The translations under genes were made by a program, and so were the position numbers. Shown here piece after piece: positions 17,614 through 26,408 of a stretch of DNA of 64,000 nt. Every line of letters begins with the position of its first letter. Position 1 is the stretch's first letter. Source of the DNA: Chryseobacterium sp. ISL-80 (GTDB taxonomy: Bacteria; Bacillota; Bacilli; Bacillales; Cytobacillaceae). Location: contig JAGGQZ010000009.1 in NCBI GenBank assembly GCA_018613055.1, positions 124,001-188,000 of the forward strand, read 5' to 3'. The notes beneath the pieces are model-generated. The model was not told the origin of the DNA and searched no databases. It worked only from the letters and a program-made list of their open reading frames with translations.

Positions 17614-18489
17614 ATGAAAGATAAATTGATTGAAAACATTCAAAAGGAGTGTCCTGGGCTTTTCATTGAAGATTATTATTTAAATGAAATGGGCCAGAAT
17701 AATGACGTCCTAGTTGTTAACGATTCGCTGGTGTTTAGATTTCCGAAATTTAAAAGCGGGATAATACAATTAAAACGAGAAGCGGAAATTTTAAAGTATA
17801 TTAGCTCAACCGTTTCAGTATCAATTCCTAACCCTATTTACGATTCCCTTCATGAGCCAGAACCAGGGAAGGTCTTCACTGGGTATAAAAAAATTGAAGG
17901 TGAGCCGTTGTGGAGGAAAAGTCTATTAGAAATCAAGGATAAAGCGAAGGTTAGAGGCCTGGCCGCGCAACTGGTTGCTTTTCTAGCAGAAATCCATTCG
18001 ATTCCCGGGGAAAAAGCAAGTCAGGAACTGAATCTTGAGGTTAACCATCCACAGGAGGAAATGTTCGAACTTTACGAGAAGATCCAACAAAAACTATTCC
18101 CTTTTATGAATGGTGATGCACGAGAGAAAGTATCAGAGTCGTTTATGGTTTTTCTAAAAGGAGAGGCACTTTCAAATGTAAAGGTAACACTCATACACGG
18201 TGACTTCGGAGCGTCCAACATCTTATGGAATTCAGATAGCGGTGAACTATCAGGAATCATCGATTTTGGCGGTTCTGGTGTGGGAGATCCGGCGTATGAC
18301 TTTGCAGGCATACTTGCAAGCTATGGAGAAGAGATTTTTAATATGTGCATTGATCTATACCCAGGCGGTAAAAAAATAGCTGATCGCGTAAAATTTTATA
18401 AAAGTACATTCGCGTTGCAAGAAGCGCTGCATGGAGTCGAGAATAATGACGCGCAGGCTTTTGAAAACGGGATAAAGGGTTATAGATAG
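17614..18489 (+). CDS. APH-family aminoglycoside phosphotransferase-like protein
   Basis: This third APH-fold kinase, 291 residues, resembles the APH(2'')-type branch: FRFPKFKSGIIQLKREAEILKYI carries the ATP Lys, LIHGDFGASNILW (HxDxxxxN) the catalytic loop near residue 194, and GIIDFGGSGVGDPAYDFA the metal site. AGGGAGC is the ribosome site. It follows paiA by 23 bp and is probably cotranscribed. Repeat array 3 begins 20 bp after its stop, so the mRNA should run into it. It is a chromosomal relative of resistance enzymes; whether it confers resistance is not known. Confidence 0.87.
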   Translation: MKDKLIENIQKECPGLFIEDYYLNEMGQNNDVLVVNDSLVFRFPKFKSGIIQLKREAEILKYISSTVSVSIPNPIYDSLHEPEPGKVFTGYKKIEGEPLWRKSLLEIKDKAKVRGLAAQLVAFLAEIHSIPGEKASQELNLEVNHPQEEMFELYEKIQQKLFPFMNGDAREKVSESFMVFLKGEALSNVKVTLIHGDFGASNILWNSDSGELSGIIDFGGSGVGDPAYDFAGILASYGEEIFNMCIDLYPGGKKIADRVKFYKSTFALQEALHGVENNDAQAFENGIKGYR

Positions 18490-18508
18490 GTGGTTTTTAG
18501 ACGCGAAT

Positions 18509-19263
18509 TGTCTGAAGGAGAGCTAAGTTCGGTCAAAATAGAAGCTGAAGGCGCACAAATTGTCTGAAGTGGGACCATGTTCAGACAAACCGAAGCCAAA
18601 GCTGCTCAAAATGTCCGAAGCAGAGCCATGTTCGGACAAAATAGAAGCTGAAGGCGCACAAATTGTCTGAAGTGGGACCATGTTCAGATAAACCCGAACC
18701 CAAAGCTGCTCAAAATGTTCGAAGCAGGGCCAGGTTCGGACAAAACAAAAGCTGAAGGCGCACAAATTGTCTGAAGTGGGACCATGTTCAGACAAAAGAG
18801 AAGCCGCGGCTGCTCAAATTGTCCAAAGTAGCTCCAGGTTCAGACAAAACAGAAGCCGCAGAAGCTCAAATTGTCCGAAGTAGCTCCAGGTTCGGACAAA
18901 ACAAAAGCCGCGGCTGCTTAAATTGTCCGAAGTAGCTCCAGGTTCAGACAAAACAGAAGCCGCAGAAGCACAAATTGTCCGAAGTAGCACCAGGTTCAGA
19001 CAAAACAAAAGCCGCGGCTGCTCAAATTGTCCAAAGTAGCTCCAGGTTCGGACAAAACAAAAGCCCCATCCGCTCAAATTGTCCGAAGTAGCATCAGGTT
19101 CAGACAAAACAGAAGCCGAAATTGTTCAAACTGTCTGAAGTAGTTCCAGGTTCGGACAAAACAGAAGCCGAAACTGTTCAAGTTTTTCCGAAGTAGCTCC
19201 AGGTTCGGATAAAACAGAAACCGCATCCGCTCAAATTGTCCGAAGCAGAGCTATGTTCAGACA
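18509..19263. repeat. Tandem array 3: about 15 units of 52 bp with inverted arms
   Basis: TGTC(C/T)GAA occurs at 18509, 18561, 18612, 18664, 18716 (TGTTCGAA), 18768, 18820, 18872, 18924, 18976, 19028, 19080, 19132, 19184 (degenerate) and 19237, a 51-53 bp step. Each is followed by 11 bases, TTC(G/A)GACA and a 25-base spacer such as AAAC(A)GAAGCC...CTCAAA. Alternate spacers match better than neighbours, giving a 104-bp dimer. Some units have T with A and others C with G at the same stem position, a covariation-like pattern. The array lies between two plus-strand genes. Frames through it encode only repetitive peptides. Confidence 0.96.
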
Positions 19264-19357
19264 AAACTACAGCCGAATCCACTCACTTTCTCCGACCACC
19301 AAATTGTTCAGCCCTAAACTAAGGGTTGGTAGACTTTCCATATCCAAATAAAAACAA

Positions 19358-19386
19358 TTTACATTATATAAATAATCCACTATAAT
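19358..19386 (+). promoter_or_regulatory. Sigma-A type promoter
   Basis: TTTACA, a 17-base spacer and a perfect TATAAT lie 49 bp before the YeeE/YedE start, downstream of repeat array 3. The permease is therefore expressed independently of the array. Confidence 0.75.
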
Positions 19387-19434
19387 TAGCTTCAGTAATC
19401 CCGACTAAACTTATAAGAAAAGGAAGTGTTTAGT

Positions 19435-20709
19435 TTGGCTCAAATAAATCTAAACAACAATGAAGCTAAACAATCTATAAATTTAAAGCTATCACAAACT
19501 ACAGTAGTAACAAAGCTGAATCCAGTTCAGAAGCCGTTTGTGATGCTTGGTGTTTTGGCTTCTGTCATTATGCTCATCGCAATTTTAGCGGTGGCAAATG
19601 GGACGCAGGGTGTGTTGTTCATTATTGGTCTTGCGCTAGGTGCAACTCTTCTTCACGCCCGCTTTGGTTTTACATCGGCTTTCAGGAGGTTTGCATCTGT
19701 AGGGAATGGTCAGGGACTACAGGCACATATGCTCATGCTTGCCGTGGCATCCACGCTGTTTGCAATTATTTTAAGCACAGGTTTTAGTTTTACAGGCATT
19801 GAACCTAAGGGGTATGTCTCACCTGTGGGAGTAAGTGTTCTCGTTGGGGCATTCATGTTCGGTATAGGAATGCAGCTCGGTAATGGCTGTGCTTCAGGAA
19901 CCCTTTATTCGCTTGGAGGAGGATCTTCTTCCATGATTCTTACTCTCTTATCATTTGTAGCAGGATCCACTCTTGGTGCGTACCATTTTTCATTCTGGAT
20001 GGAAGATACGCCTGCACTTCCTCCAATTTCGCTAGCGACCTCTACTGGTCTGGGGTACGGCGGTGCACTGGCAGTCCAGCTTGTTCTATTTGCATTTATT
20101 TACTGGATTACACTGCAAATTGCTAAAAGAAGAAAAGCACCGGTGATGAAGGCTCTTCCAACCACTACTGGCTGGAAAAAGTTATTGCGCGGTTCATGGC
20201 CGCTTTTTGCTGCCGCTATTGTCTTGGCAGTTTTGAATGCTCTTACGCTCACAGTCCGGGGAACACCATGGGGAATCACTTCAGCTTTTGCTTTATGGGG
20301 TGGAAAAACTCTGATGGCCATGGGAATTGATGTCACGTCTTGGGGATATTTCGCGACAGATGCTAATATTGCTGCGCTTAACAATACAGTTCTTGCTGAT
20401 TCCACGAGTGTCATGAACTTCGGAATCATTCTTGGCGCATTTATTTCAGCAGCTTCCCAGGGTAATTTTAAGCCTGGTAAAATAAAGCTAGGTGTTGCAG
20501 GAGCTTCCATTATTGGCGGTCTTTTGATGGGCTATGGAGCGAGATTGGCCTTTGGATGCAACATCGGTGCCTACTTCGGCGGAATTGCCAGCTTCAGTTT
20601 GCATGGCTGGGTATGGGCGATCATGGCTATGCTTGGAACGATGGTAGCTTTATTCATTCGCCCGCTATTCGGTTTGAAAAATCCAAAACCTAACGATTCG
20701 GTTTGCTAG
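19435..20709 (+). CDS. YeeE/YedE family (TsuA-like) sulfur-compound permease
   Basis: This 424-residue membrane protein is built from two YeeE/YedE halves. The conserved cysteines of the thiosulfate transporter family are present in LGNGCASGTLYSLGGGS (first half) and FGCNIGAYFGGIAS (second half). Members import thiosulfate or related sulfur compounds. The longest frame opens with a GTG at 19426 that touches the AAGGAA ribosome site; the TTG at 19435 is placed correctly 9 bases after it and is preferred. No TusA-like sulfur carrier gene is adjacent, unlike many loci of this family. A sigma-A promoter and a strong terminator bracket it as a single gene. Confidence 0.88.
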   Translation: MAQINLNNNEAKQSINLKLSQTTVVTKLNPVQKPFVMLGVLASVIMLIAILAVANGTQGVLFIIGLALGATLLHARFGFTSAFRRFASVGNGQGLQAHMLMLAVASTLFAIILSTGFSFTGIEPKGYVSPVGVSVLVGAFMFGIGMQLGNGCASGTLYSLGGGSSSMILTLLSFVAGSTLGAYHFSFWMEDTPALPPISLATSTGLGYGGALAVQLVLFAFIYWITLQIAKRRKAPVMKALPTTTGWKKLLRGSWPLFAAAIVLAVLNALTLTVRGTPWGITSAFALWGGKTLMAMGIDVTSWGYFATDANIAALNNTVLADSTSVMNFGIILGAFISAASQGNFKPGKIKLGVAGASIIGGLLMGYGARLAFGCNIGAYFGGIASFSLHGWVWAIMAMLGTMVALFIRPLFGLKNPKPNDSVC

Positions 20710-20734
20710 TTTAGATGAATAAAGATTCCTTAAA

Positions 20735-20764
20735 GGCTCGGAGTATGATTCCGAGTCTTTTTTT
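20735..20764 (+). terminator. Rho-independent terminator
   Basis: GGCTCGGA and TTCCGAGTC form the stem, followed by seven T. It ends the YeeE/YedE gene. Confidence 0.88.
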
Positions 20765-20850
20765 GCACCCAAGCACCAGTTGAGGGTTTATACATATAAA
20801 CGGATTGTTTGGAAACTCTATATTCGAATTAACAATTAGGAGGGAAAAAC

Positions 20851-21366
20851 ATGAAGTTTTTTCAAGGGTTAACAATCTTATTAGTCATTGCTTTAAGTTC
20901 TGGGTGTGCGATGAATAATGGAGCTAGAGAAGATGTCAGGGATGACAATAATACCAGGATACAAAATTACGATCAGACTGACAGAGGTGCGAGAATTCTT
21001 GATGATAATCTCAATGGCAATAATAATGATGTGCAAATGCGAGTTCACGATGATGTTAAAAACAAAATCGAGGATTTAAAGGAAGTTAGAAGAGCGCATG
21101 TTATTGTTACAGATAATAATGCATATGTAGCAGTTGTATTAAATAATGACGAAACTGGCAATATCAGAAAAGATCTCGAAAATAAAATTTCTGACAAAGT
21201 AAAATCCACCGATAAAAGTATCGATAATGTTTATGTTTCAAGTAACCCTGATTTTGTTGACCGTATGAGTGATTATGGCAATCAAATTCAAAATGGAAAA
21301 CCGGTACTTGGCGTGTATGATCAATTCAAGGAAATGGTTCAACGAGTATTCCCGTCAGCTAGATAA
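20851..21366 (+). CDS. YhcN/YlaJ family sporulation lipoprotein
   Basis: This 171-residue lipoprotein has a short signal peptide and lipobox SSGC (Cys19). The mature part is Asn/Asp-rich to about residue 65, then carries the YhcN/YlaJ domain: DVKNKIEDLKEVRRAHVIVTDNNAYVAVVL, a segment of the type seen in BON-like domains, and VYVSSNPDFVDRMSDYGNQI near the end. In Bacillus these proteins sit in the spore inner membrane or coat region and influence germination or outgrowth. AGGAGGG precedes the ATG. It is a single gene with its own terminator; a forespore sigma promoter is expected but was not identified. Confidence 0.88.
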   Translation: MKFFQGLTILLVIALSSGCAMNNGAREDVRDDNNTRIQNYDQTDRGARILDDNLNGNNNDVQMRVHDDVKNKIEDLKEVRRAHVIVTDNNAYVAVVLNNDETGNIRKDLENKISDKVKSTDKSIDNVYVSSNPDFVDRMSDYGNQIQNGKPVLGVYDQFKEMVQRVFPSAR

Positions 21367-21378
21367 CTGTTTTTGAAT

Positions 21379-21409
21379 GCGTTAATCTGAAAAGGATTAA
21401 CGCTTTTTT
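21379..21409 (+). terminator. Rho-independent terminator
   Basis: GCGTTAATC and GATTAACGC form a perfect 9-bp stem with a 7-base loop followed by six T, 12 bp after the YhcN-type gene. Confidence 0.9.
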
Positions 21410-21550
21410 GTGCATATCACTGGTCGTATAGTATAAGTTACAAACCAATCATCCAGCATTTTAGATCCGATGAAGCAGGTAATCTGAGGGTTTTGCAGAA
21501 TAAATATAAATATATGCAGAAACAACCGTAGAAAAAGAGGAGGGAGAGAT

Positions 21551-22471
21551 TTGCTGCAGAGAATTGGGAATGCGCCTTACTTTTTATTGGTCATCGCTGC
21601 TTTGTTCTGGGGCGGCAATGCGGTGGCCGGCAAGTTTCTCGCAGGTTCGCTTCCGCCTGTGACCATATCGTTCACTCGTTTGGCGATTGGGGTGCTGATT
21701 ATGTCACCGGTGATCATCAGACTGTTTAAGCATGAAAGAGCTGCCTTCCGCGAGAACTTCAAGCTGCTTTTGTTCCTGGCGGTGACAGGTGTGATTGGCT
21801 TTAATTTGCTAATCTACTGGGCTGTCAATTATACAACTGCCATCAACGCGACGTTATTGAACAGCACGAGCCCTTTGTTCATTTTCCTTCTGTCAGCGTT
21901 GTTGTTCGGGGAGAAGATGGAGCTGAGGTACTGGGTGTCGATGGCGATTTCGATGCTTGGGGTCCTTGTTGTCATTACGCATGGTTCCTTTGAAAGGATG
22001 CTGTCCTTGCACTTTAATATTGGTGACCTGATTATGGTTCTGGCTGTAATCTTGTGGGCATTGTATTCGATTTATATTAAAAAGATTTCAGGAAAAATGC
22101 CTTCATTGGCGATTTTCGGATTTACACTGGCGATTGCTTTTTTGTTAATGATTCCTGCGGTGGCAATCGAACTGTTCATGGTCCCTGTGGGCAAGGTGGG
22201 ACTTGAGGAATGGAGTGCGCTATTTTACATAGGAATATTCCCATCCATTTGTTCTTTTTTATTATGGAATCGCGGGGTTGTGCTAATTGGGCCGCCCAGG
22301 GCCTCGATATCATTGAATTTAATTCCGGTGTTTGGCACCGTGTTCGCATTCTTTGTTCTCGGTGAGGTGATATCTTTGCCGCAAATCCTTGGTGGTTGCC
22401 TTGTTTTTGCAGGGGTGTTCATCACTTCTTTTACCAAAAAGAAAACTGTACAATTAGCAGAGGAAGCATAG
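21551..22471 (+). CDS. EamA/DMT superfamily transporter
   Basis: This 306-residue ten-helix exporter of the drug/metabolite transporter superfamily has ALFWGGNAVAGKFLAG at the start of repeat one, NSTSPLFIFLLSALLFGEKM at its end, and LNLIPVFGTVFAFFVLGE closing repeat two. It begins with a TTG behind GAGGAGGGAG. It is 15 bp upstream of the proline iminopeptidase-like gene and most likely cotranscribed with it, so the pair could release and export an amino acid or peptide-derived compound; that link is inference. Confidence 0.9.
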   Translation: MLQRIGNAPYFLLVIAALFWGGNAVAGKFLAGSLPPVTISFTRLAIGVLIMSPVIIRLFKHERAAFRENFKLLLFLAVTGVIGFNLLIYWAVNYTTAINATLLNSTSPLFIFLLSALLFGEKMELRYWVSMAISMLGVLVVITHGSFERMLSLHFNIGDLIMVLAVILWALYSIYIKKISGKMPSLAIFGFTLAIAFLLMIPAVAIELFMVPVGKVGLEEWSALFYIGIFPSICSFLLWNRGVVLIGPPRASISLNLIPVFGTVFAFFVLGEVISLPQILGGCLVFAGVFITSFTKKKTVQLAEEA

Positions 22472-22486
22472 AAGGGGGTTTAGAAG

Positions 22487-23362
22487 ATGTACGAAGAAGG
22501 GTTTGTGGAGGTTACCGGCGGAAGAGTCTGGTATGAAATTTACAATAAGGATGCCACGGGTACACCGGTTGTGATATTACACGGAGGACCAGGATCCTCG
22601 ACTTATTCATTAAAAGGATTGAAGGCGCTTGGCAAGGATCGTCCAGTGGTGATGTACGATCAGCTTGGGTGTGGAAAGTCGGATCGGCCGGATGATCTTT
22701 CTCTATGGAAAATCAATCGGTTCGTTGAGGAATTGGGACAGATTCGCGAAGCATTGAAGCTTGACGAAGTACATATTCTTGGTCACTCCTGGGGAACGAC
22801 GTTGGCAGCGGCATATGTGCTGACGAAACCCGTTGGCGTGAAGAGCGTGATTTTTTCAAGCCCGTGCTTGAGTGCTCCTATGTGGGAAGCGGACCAGAAG
22901 CGGAATATCGCCAAGCTGCCGGCCGAGGTTCAGGAGACGATATTGCGCTGTGAAGAAAGCGGCGAGACGGATTCCGAGGAATTCAGTGCCGCGATCAAGG
23001 TGTTCAATAAGGAATTTGTATACCGCGGTGAACCAGATTTGGAGTGGATTAAGGCTGGAGCTGGAATGAGGAATCCTGTTGTGTATGAAACGATGTGGGG
23101 ACCTTCCGAATTCACGGTAAAAGGGAATCTTAAAACCTTCGATTGTACCCAGCAATTGGGTGAAATTGAGTGTTCCACACTTTATACATGCGGCTTTTTT
23201 GATGAGGCAACTCCAGAATCGACACAGTATTACGCCCAAATGACACCAGGTTCAGAATTCCATTTCTTTGAAAAAAGTGCCCATATGCCTTACATAGAGG
23301 AATCTGAAGAGTATTTGCGGGTAATTAGTGAGTTCCTTGAAAAAGTCGATCGCCAGGTGTGA
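22487..23362 (+). CDS. Alpha/beta hydrolase, proline iminopeptidase family
   Basis: This 291-residue alpha/beta hydrolase of the S33 family has the proline iminopeptidase signatures HGGPG (residues 32-36, oxyanion hole), YDQLGCGKSDRP and the nucleophile elbow GHSWG (Ser101). The C-terminal AHMPYIEE supplies the catalytic His. These cytoplasmic enzymes release N-terminal proline or other residues from short peptides. GAAGGGGG is the ribosome site. It is second in a two-gene unit with the EamA exporter. Confidence 0.9.
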   Translation: MYEEGFVEVTGGRVWYEIYNKDATGTPVVILHGGPGSSTYSLKGLKALGKDRPVVMYDQLGCGKSDRPDDLSLWKINRFVEELGQIREALKLDEVHILGHSWGTTLAAAYVLTKPVGVKSVIFSSPCLSAPMWEADQKRNIAKLPAEVQETILRCEESGETDSEEFSAAIKVFNKEFVYRGEPDLEWIKAGAGMRNPVVYETMWGPSEFTVKGNLKTFDCTQQLGEIECSTLYTCGFFDEATPESTQYYAQMTPGSEFHFFEKSAHMPYIEESEEYLRVISEFLEKVDRQV

Positions 23363-23436
23363 CTTTTGCTATACTCCCTCACGAATCCTTTGTGCTATGG
23401 TAATAGTGTTAATCAAGCATAAAGGAGTTTTTTTAC

Positions 23437-23676
23437 ATGAGCTGTGGATGTTCTCGATTGGAAGATGGCAAAGCAATTGTCGACCATGTGAAAAGCAAAG
23501 GAAAAGAAAAAATCAAGCCGCGCGTCGCACACCGAATTGCCTGCGAATGTGGCGAAATTTTCACGTTGGAAACGGTCATCACTAATTGCCCGAGGTGTGG
23601 CATGACATATGGCGTTACCCCATGCAGTTCCGGGGATATCAATAAAGTGAAGGCTGCTGGAATTCAATATGCTTAA
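23437..23676 (+). CDS. Small cysteine-rich protein, probable zinc binding
   Basis: This 79-residue protein has CGC at residues 3-5, CECGE near 36 and CPRCG near 51, plus a late Cys in TPCSSGD. The CxC/CxxC pairs fit a zinc ribbon. There is no membrane segment. AAAGGAG lies 11 bases before the ATG. It is followed by a terminator shared with the convergent membrane protein gene. No named family recognised. Confidence 0.75.
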   Translation: MSCGCSRLEDGKAIVDHVKSKGKEKIKPRVAHRIACECGEIFTLETVITNCPRCGMTYGVTPCSSGDINKVKAAGIQYA

Positions 23677-23680
23677 TAGT

Positions 23681-23709
23681 AAATCTCTCGAGAAATCGAG
23701 GGATTTTTT
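23681..23709. terminator. Bidirectional terminator
   Basis: AAATCTCTCGA and TCGAGGGATTT form a stem with a GAAA loop, followed by T on the plus strand and by T-rich sequence on the minus strand. It separates two convergent genes. Confidence 0.8.
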
Positions 23710-24232
23710 ATGTCCGTTCAGATAGTACATCATCGTTTTCATTTTTTGCGAAATTGTTGAATTTATGATCCAATATAAGAATTCCCTTTATGCTTCCTTT
23801 AACCAACAAAAAAGTAAAGGAAAGAACCATAAAGGTAATATAGCTATTCCACCCTTTACGATATTCAACTAAACCAGTGTTCTTTTCAAGCCAATGCTCC
23901 AAAATCGTCATTGGTCCACTAAATAGCGGTACGCTTAATATAGACTTTAAGGTATTCATTTTGTTAGTGAATTGATTATACATCACACATGTTAAAGGAA
24001 ACAGGACGTATAAAAAAACAATGTTGGAATCGAAAAATTTAGGGTAATAGCGATGTGGATATTTAACATATTTCCTTTTTATAACGGGACCGTCAAAAAT
24101 GGTAGAGACCAAGGTCTTGATAAAATAAATAAGAACCCAATCCTTAAATTTATATTTTTTTCTCGACAAAAAGAAGATGCTTCCGAAAATGCCGAATAAG
24201 GTCAAGATATTTAATATGGTTCTGTCTTTCAT
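23708..24232 (-). CDS. CBO0543 family membrane protein
   Basis: This 174-residue membrane protein has about five hydrophobic segments, with the CBO0543-type features GIFGSIFFL, DGPVIKRKYVKYPHRYYPKFF after the second helix and EHWLEKNTGLVEYRKGWNSYITF before the last pair. The ATG at 24232 is preceded by AGGAGG at 10 bases; the frame continues 53 codons upstream without a site. The family is common in spore formers but has no known function. It is convergent with the small Cys-rich gene. Confidence 0.82.
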   Translation of the reverse strand: MKDRTILNILTLFGIFGSIFFLSRKKYKFKDWVLIYFIKTLVSTIFDGPVIKRKYVKYPHRYYPKFFDSNIVFLYVLFPLTCVMYNQFTNKMNTLKSILSVPLFSGPMTILEHWLEKNTGLVEYRKGWNSYITFMVLSFTFLLVKGSIKGILILDHKFNNFAKNENDDVLSERT

Positions 24233-24462
24233 GTGTCCGCCGCCTCCTGACCTATAAACTGCCCTGTTCATAAAAAAATATGTGGATAAAAACATTCCAA
24301 AACACGAGAATTGAATAACGTGTAGAAGTTTCAGGGCAATTTGTGAAAAATGTCGATTACTGTCTTGAATTAATGTCTTAACTGTTCCCAATTTCCGGAT
24401 AAGCCTATCAAAAAAGAATTAATATGATAAAATCAGATGAGAATAAAATCAGGGAGCATAAA

Positions 24463-26001
24463 ATGAATTCTAATACATATTTTTATCAATTTTTAGAGCC
24501 GCTTTCAAAGGAACTGGCATTGCTGGCCAAGGAACTGGAAAATAGTATTTTTTCTAGTCCAAGAACGATGCTGACACATTCACGGGTATTTATTGAAAAT
24601 ATTTTGCAGCAGGTGACTAAACAAGAGGGAATTTCTGAGGATGCCCGGACTGGTTTGAAAGAGAGGCTGGATTTGCTCAATGATCAGGGATATTTGATTC
24701 CTGAGATTCGAGATGCGCTGCACTTGGTTCGGAGACTGGGAAACCAGGCAGCGCATGACGCGCGGATGTTCCGCTATTCTGAAGCACTTTTATCATGGGA
24801 ATCTTTGTACAGCATCGTCAAATGGTATGTCGAGGTGTACGGTCCCGTTGAAGTGGCGGTGCCTGAATATCAGGATCCTTCGCCCCAGGCAGAGAAGGTG
24901 TTCGATATGACAGAGCTTGAGATCAGGTTGAAGGGGTTAGAGGAGTTGTTGAAGAATCCACCCGTACAACTTGGTGAGACTCAGGCCATGGAAGAAGTGG
25001 CCGCGGCAGTTGCTGAGCCGATCGCAATTGAAGTTCAGGAGACACCGGGTTTTACACCAATCAGGACAATCACATACAAAGGAAAATCCCTTGAAATTCC
25101 TTATTTTCTGCGGGATGCATTCTTGTTGCCGCAGCGTTTTGATAAGTCTGAAACCTTTTTAATACGACTCGGTGCCGAGCAAGAGGCTCGAATCATGAGT
25201 GAGCTGCCAAGCAATCTTGAAGGTTTGCATAAAAATGTGAAACGTTACAGTGATAAAAACGATGAGCAGTTTTTCGAAGAGCTTGGAATTTTTATCGAAG
25301 AGGAGAAAGTACGAAGGAATTTGATACTGAAGCGCCAGGGTGAACTGTTTTTCTTTTACAAAGCGAATCACCTTGTCGTGACAGATGAGTTGAAAAAGGT
25401 TCAATTGACTGCTGAGGAATTCACGGGGATTCCCAGTTTGTTGAGGCAGTTGAATGAAGACCAGATTTACACCGTTGGTCAGCTGCCAATGGAGCTAGTC
25501 ATTTTGGCTAAGTATGACAATGTCGGCGTTGGCACGGTTGAAAAACTGTATGAGCAGTTGAAGGCCAAAGTGGCTGAAAAATCAGGTCAACATGAGGGCG
25601 ATTTTTCAACAGAGCGGAAAAGCTACAAAAAGTGGGATATGTTGTTTGTGAATGTAAAGCTTGGCGGCAGGGAGTCCACGATTGAGGGAAGCAGTGTGCC
25701 GGCAATTTTGAAGGAAGCATTGAAGTGGATGGAGGATAACCATCTTCCTCTGTATGATCTGGTTAGAGAGGGAATCATTCTCGGTTCAACCGATAACGGC
25801 AAACGTTATGCTATAGCCTTGCAGCCGATTCATCCGGACCAACGGCCATTCACACAGCTGCATACCTTTGAATCAAATATAACTGGAAACGTCTATTATT
25901 TGGAGACGAAAATCAATCCAAAATCTGGGCTTGAAACACTTGGGAAAATCCTTACACGGCTAGGTGCTGAGGTGGAGATTCCATTATTGAGTGGAGAATA
26001 G
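24463..26001 (+). CDS. DUF4145-type domain protein, 512 aa
   Basis: The N-terminal 140 residues match the DUF4145 pattern: LLAKELENSIFSSPRTMLTHSRVFIENIL, then LGNQAAHDARMFRYSEALLSWESLYSIVKWYVEVY, a four-helix module also found at the N-terminus of some type I restriction enzymes. The remainder is unassigned; residues 330-380 (GIPSLLRQLNEDQIYTVGQL...VGVGTVEKLYEQL) look like a helix-hairpin-helix or RNA-polymerase-alpha-like helical unit. AGGGAGC precedes the chosen ATG. No restriction, methylase or helicase gene is adjacent, so it stands alone. Function unknown; a nucleic-acid-related or defence role is possible but not shown. Confidence 0.72.
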   Translation: MNSNTYFYQFLEPLSKELALLAKELENSIFSSPRTMLTHSRVFIENILQQVTKQEGISEDARTGLKERLDLLNDQGYLIPEIRDALHLVRRLGNQAAHDARMFRYSEALLSWESLYSIVKWYVEVYGPVEVAVPEYQDPSPQAEKVFDMTELEIRLKGLEELLKNPPVQLGETQAMEEVAAAVAEPIAIEVQETPGFTPIRTITYKGKSLEIPYFLRDAFLLPQRFDKSETFLIRLGAEQEARIMSELPSNLEGLHKNVKRYSDKNDEQFFEELGIFIEEEKVRRNLILKRQGELFFFYKANHLVVTDELKKVQLTAEEFTGIPSLLRQLNEDQIYTVGQLPMELVILAKYDNVGVGTVEKLYEQLKAKVAEKSGQHEGDFSTERKSYKKWDMLFVNVKLGGRESTIEGSSVPAILKEALKWMEDNHLPLYDLVREGIILGSTDNGKRYAIALQPIHPDQRPFTQLHTFESNITGNVYYLETKINPKSGLETLGKILTRLGAEVEIPLLSGE

Positions 26002-26007
26002 AAAGAG

Positions 26008-26044
26008 AAAATGCCGTGGCTTGGTGTATACCACGGCATTTTTG
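26008..26044. terminator. Bidirectional terminator
   Basis: An 11-bp stem (AAATGCCGTGG and its complement) is flanked by T on both strands. It serves the DUF4145-type gene and the convergent 41-residue gene. Confidence 0.88.
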
Positions 26045-26052
26045 TGACTCGT

Positions 26053-26178
26053 TTACTTCCTCTTTTGCGCTTTCATCTTGTTCATTTCAAGTTCCGCAGC
26101 ATATTCCTCCTGCGATTTCCCTTGCTTGAAACTCTCAGACTGGATTTTCTTGAACTTGTTATCGTTTTGGTTAGGCAT
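26053..26178 (-). CDS. Small hydrophilic protein, 41 aa
   Basis: This 41-residue frame reads MPNQNDNKFKKIQSESFKQG and ends in a Lys/Arg-rich tail. An ideal AAAGGAGGTG site lies 5 bases before the ATG, and a shared terminator begins 9 bp past the stop, so it is very probably translated. Its high Gln/Lys/Glu content and lack of Cys and Trp resemble small spore or stress peptides, but no family match is claimed. Confidence 0.7.
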   Translation of the reverse strand: MPNQNDNKFKKIQSESFKQGKSQEEYAAELEMNKMKAQKRK

Positions 26179-26325
26179 GCCAACACCTCCTTTTAACATC
26201 AGTATTTTGTTCTAATGATGGAGGATTATTCTGTAATAAGGTCTCTGTCATATTTTCATGAACTCCGTTAAAACAACAAGTTAAATTTCTTATAATTCAA
26301 TATAAACTTGCTATTCGGGAAATAT

Positions 26326-26364
26326 TGAAAGCGCTTTACTTGTGAAACTATTCACAAGTATAAT
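26326..26364 (+). promoter_or_regulatory. Promoter with cre-like and Fnr-like sites
   Basis: TGAAAGCGCTTTAC (26326-26339) resembles the CcpA catabolite element. TGTGA-N6-TCACA (26341-26356), within a longer perfect inverted repeat, matches the Fnr/Crp-type consensus used by Bacillus Fnr. Both overlap a promoter TTTACT (26335), 18-base spacer and TATAAT (26359). It lies 45 bp before the 48-residue protein gene. Confidence 0.6.
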
Positions 26365-26408
26365 GATAGTGTAGATAAAACATAACTCATTTTCCGGGAG
26401 GAATTACA

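Noticed and set aside
18523-19107. Two repetitive proteins starting MSEHGPTSDN and MSEPDATSDN (minus strand)
   Set aside because: They read through array 3 and exist only because the repeat lacks stops in one frame; no ribosome site or non-repeat sequence supports them.
23413-23742. 109-residue minus-strand frame opposite the small Cys-rich gene
   Set aside because: The plus-strand frame has a strong ribosome site, ordered CxxC motifs and a terminator; the opposite frame is a shadow.
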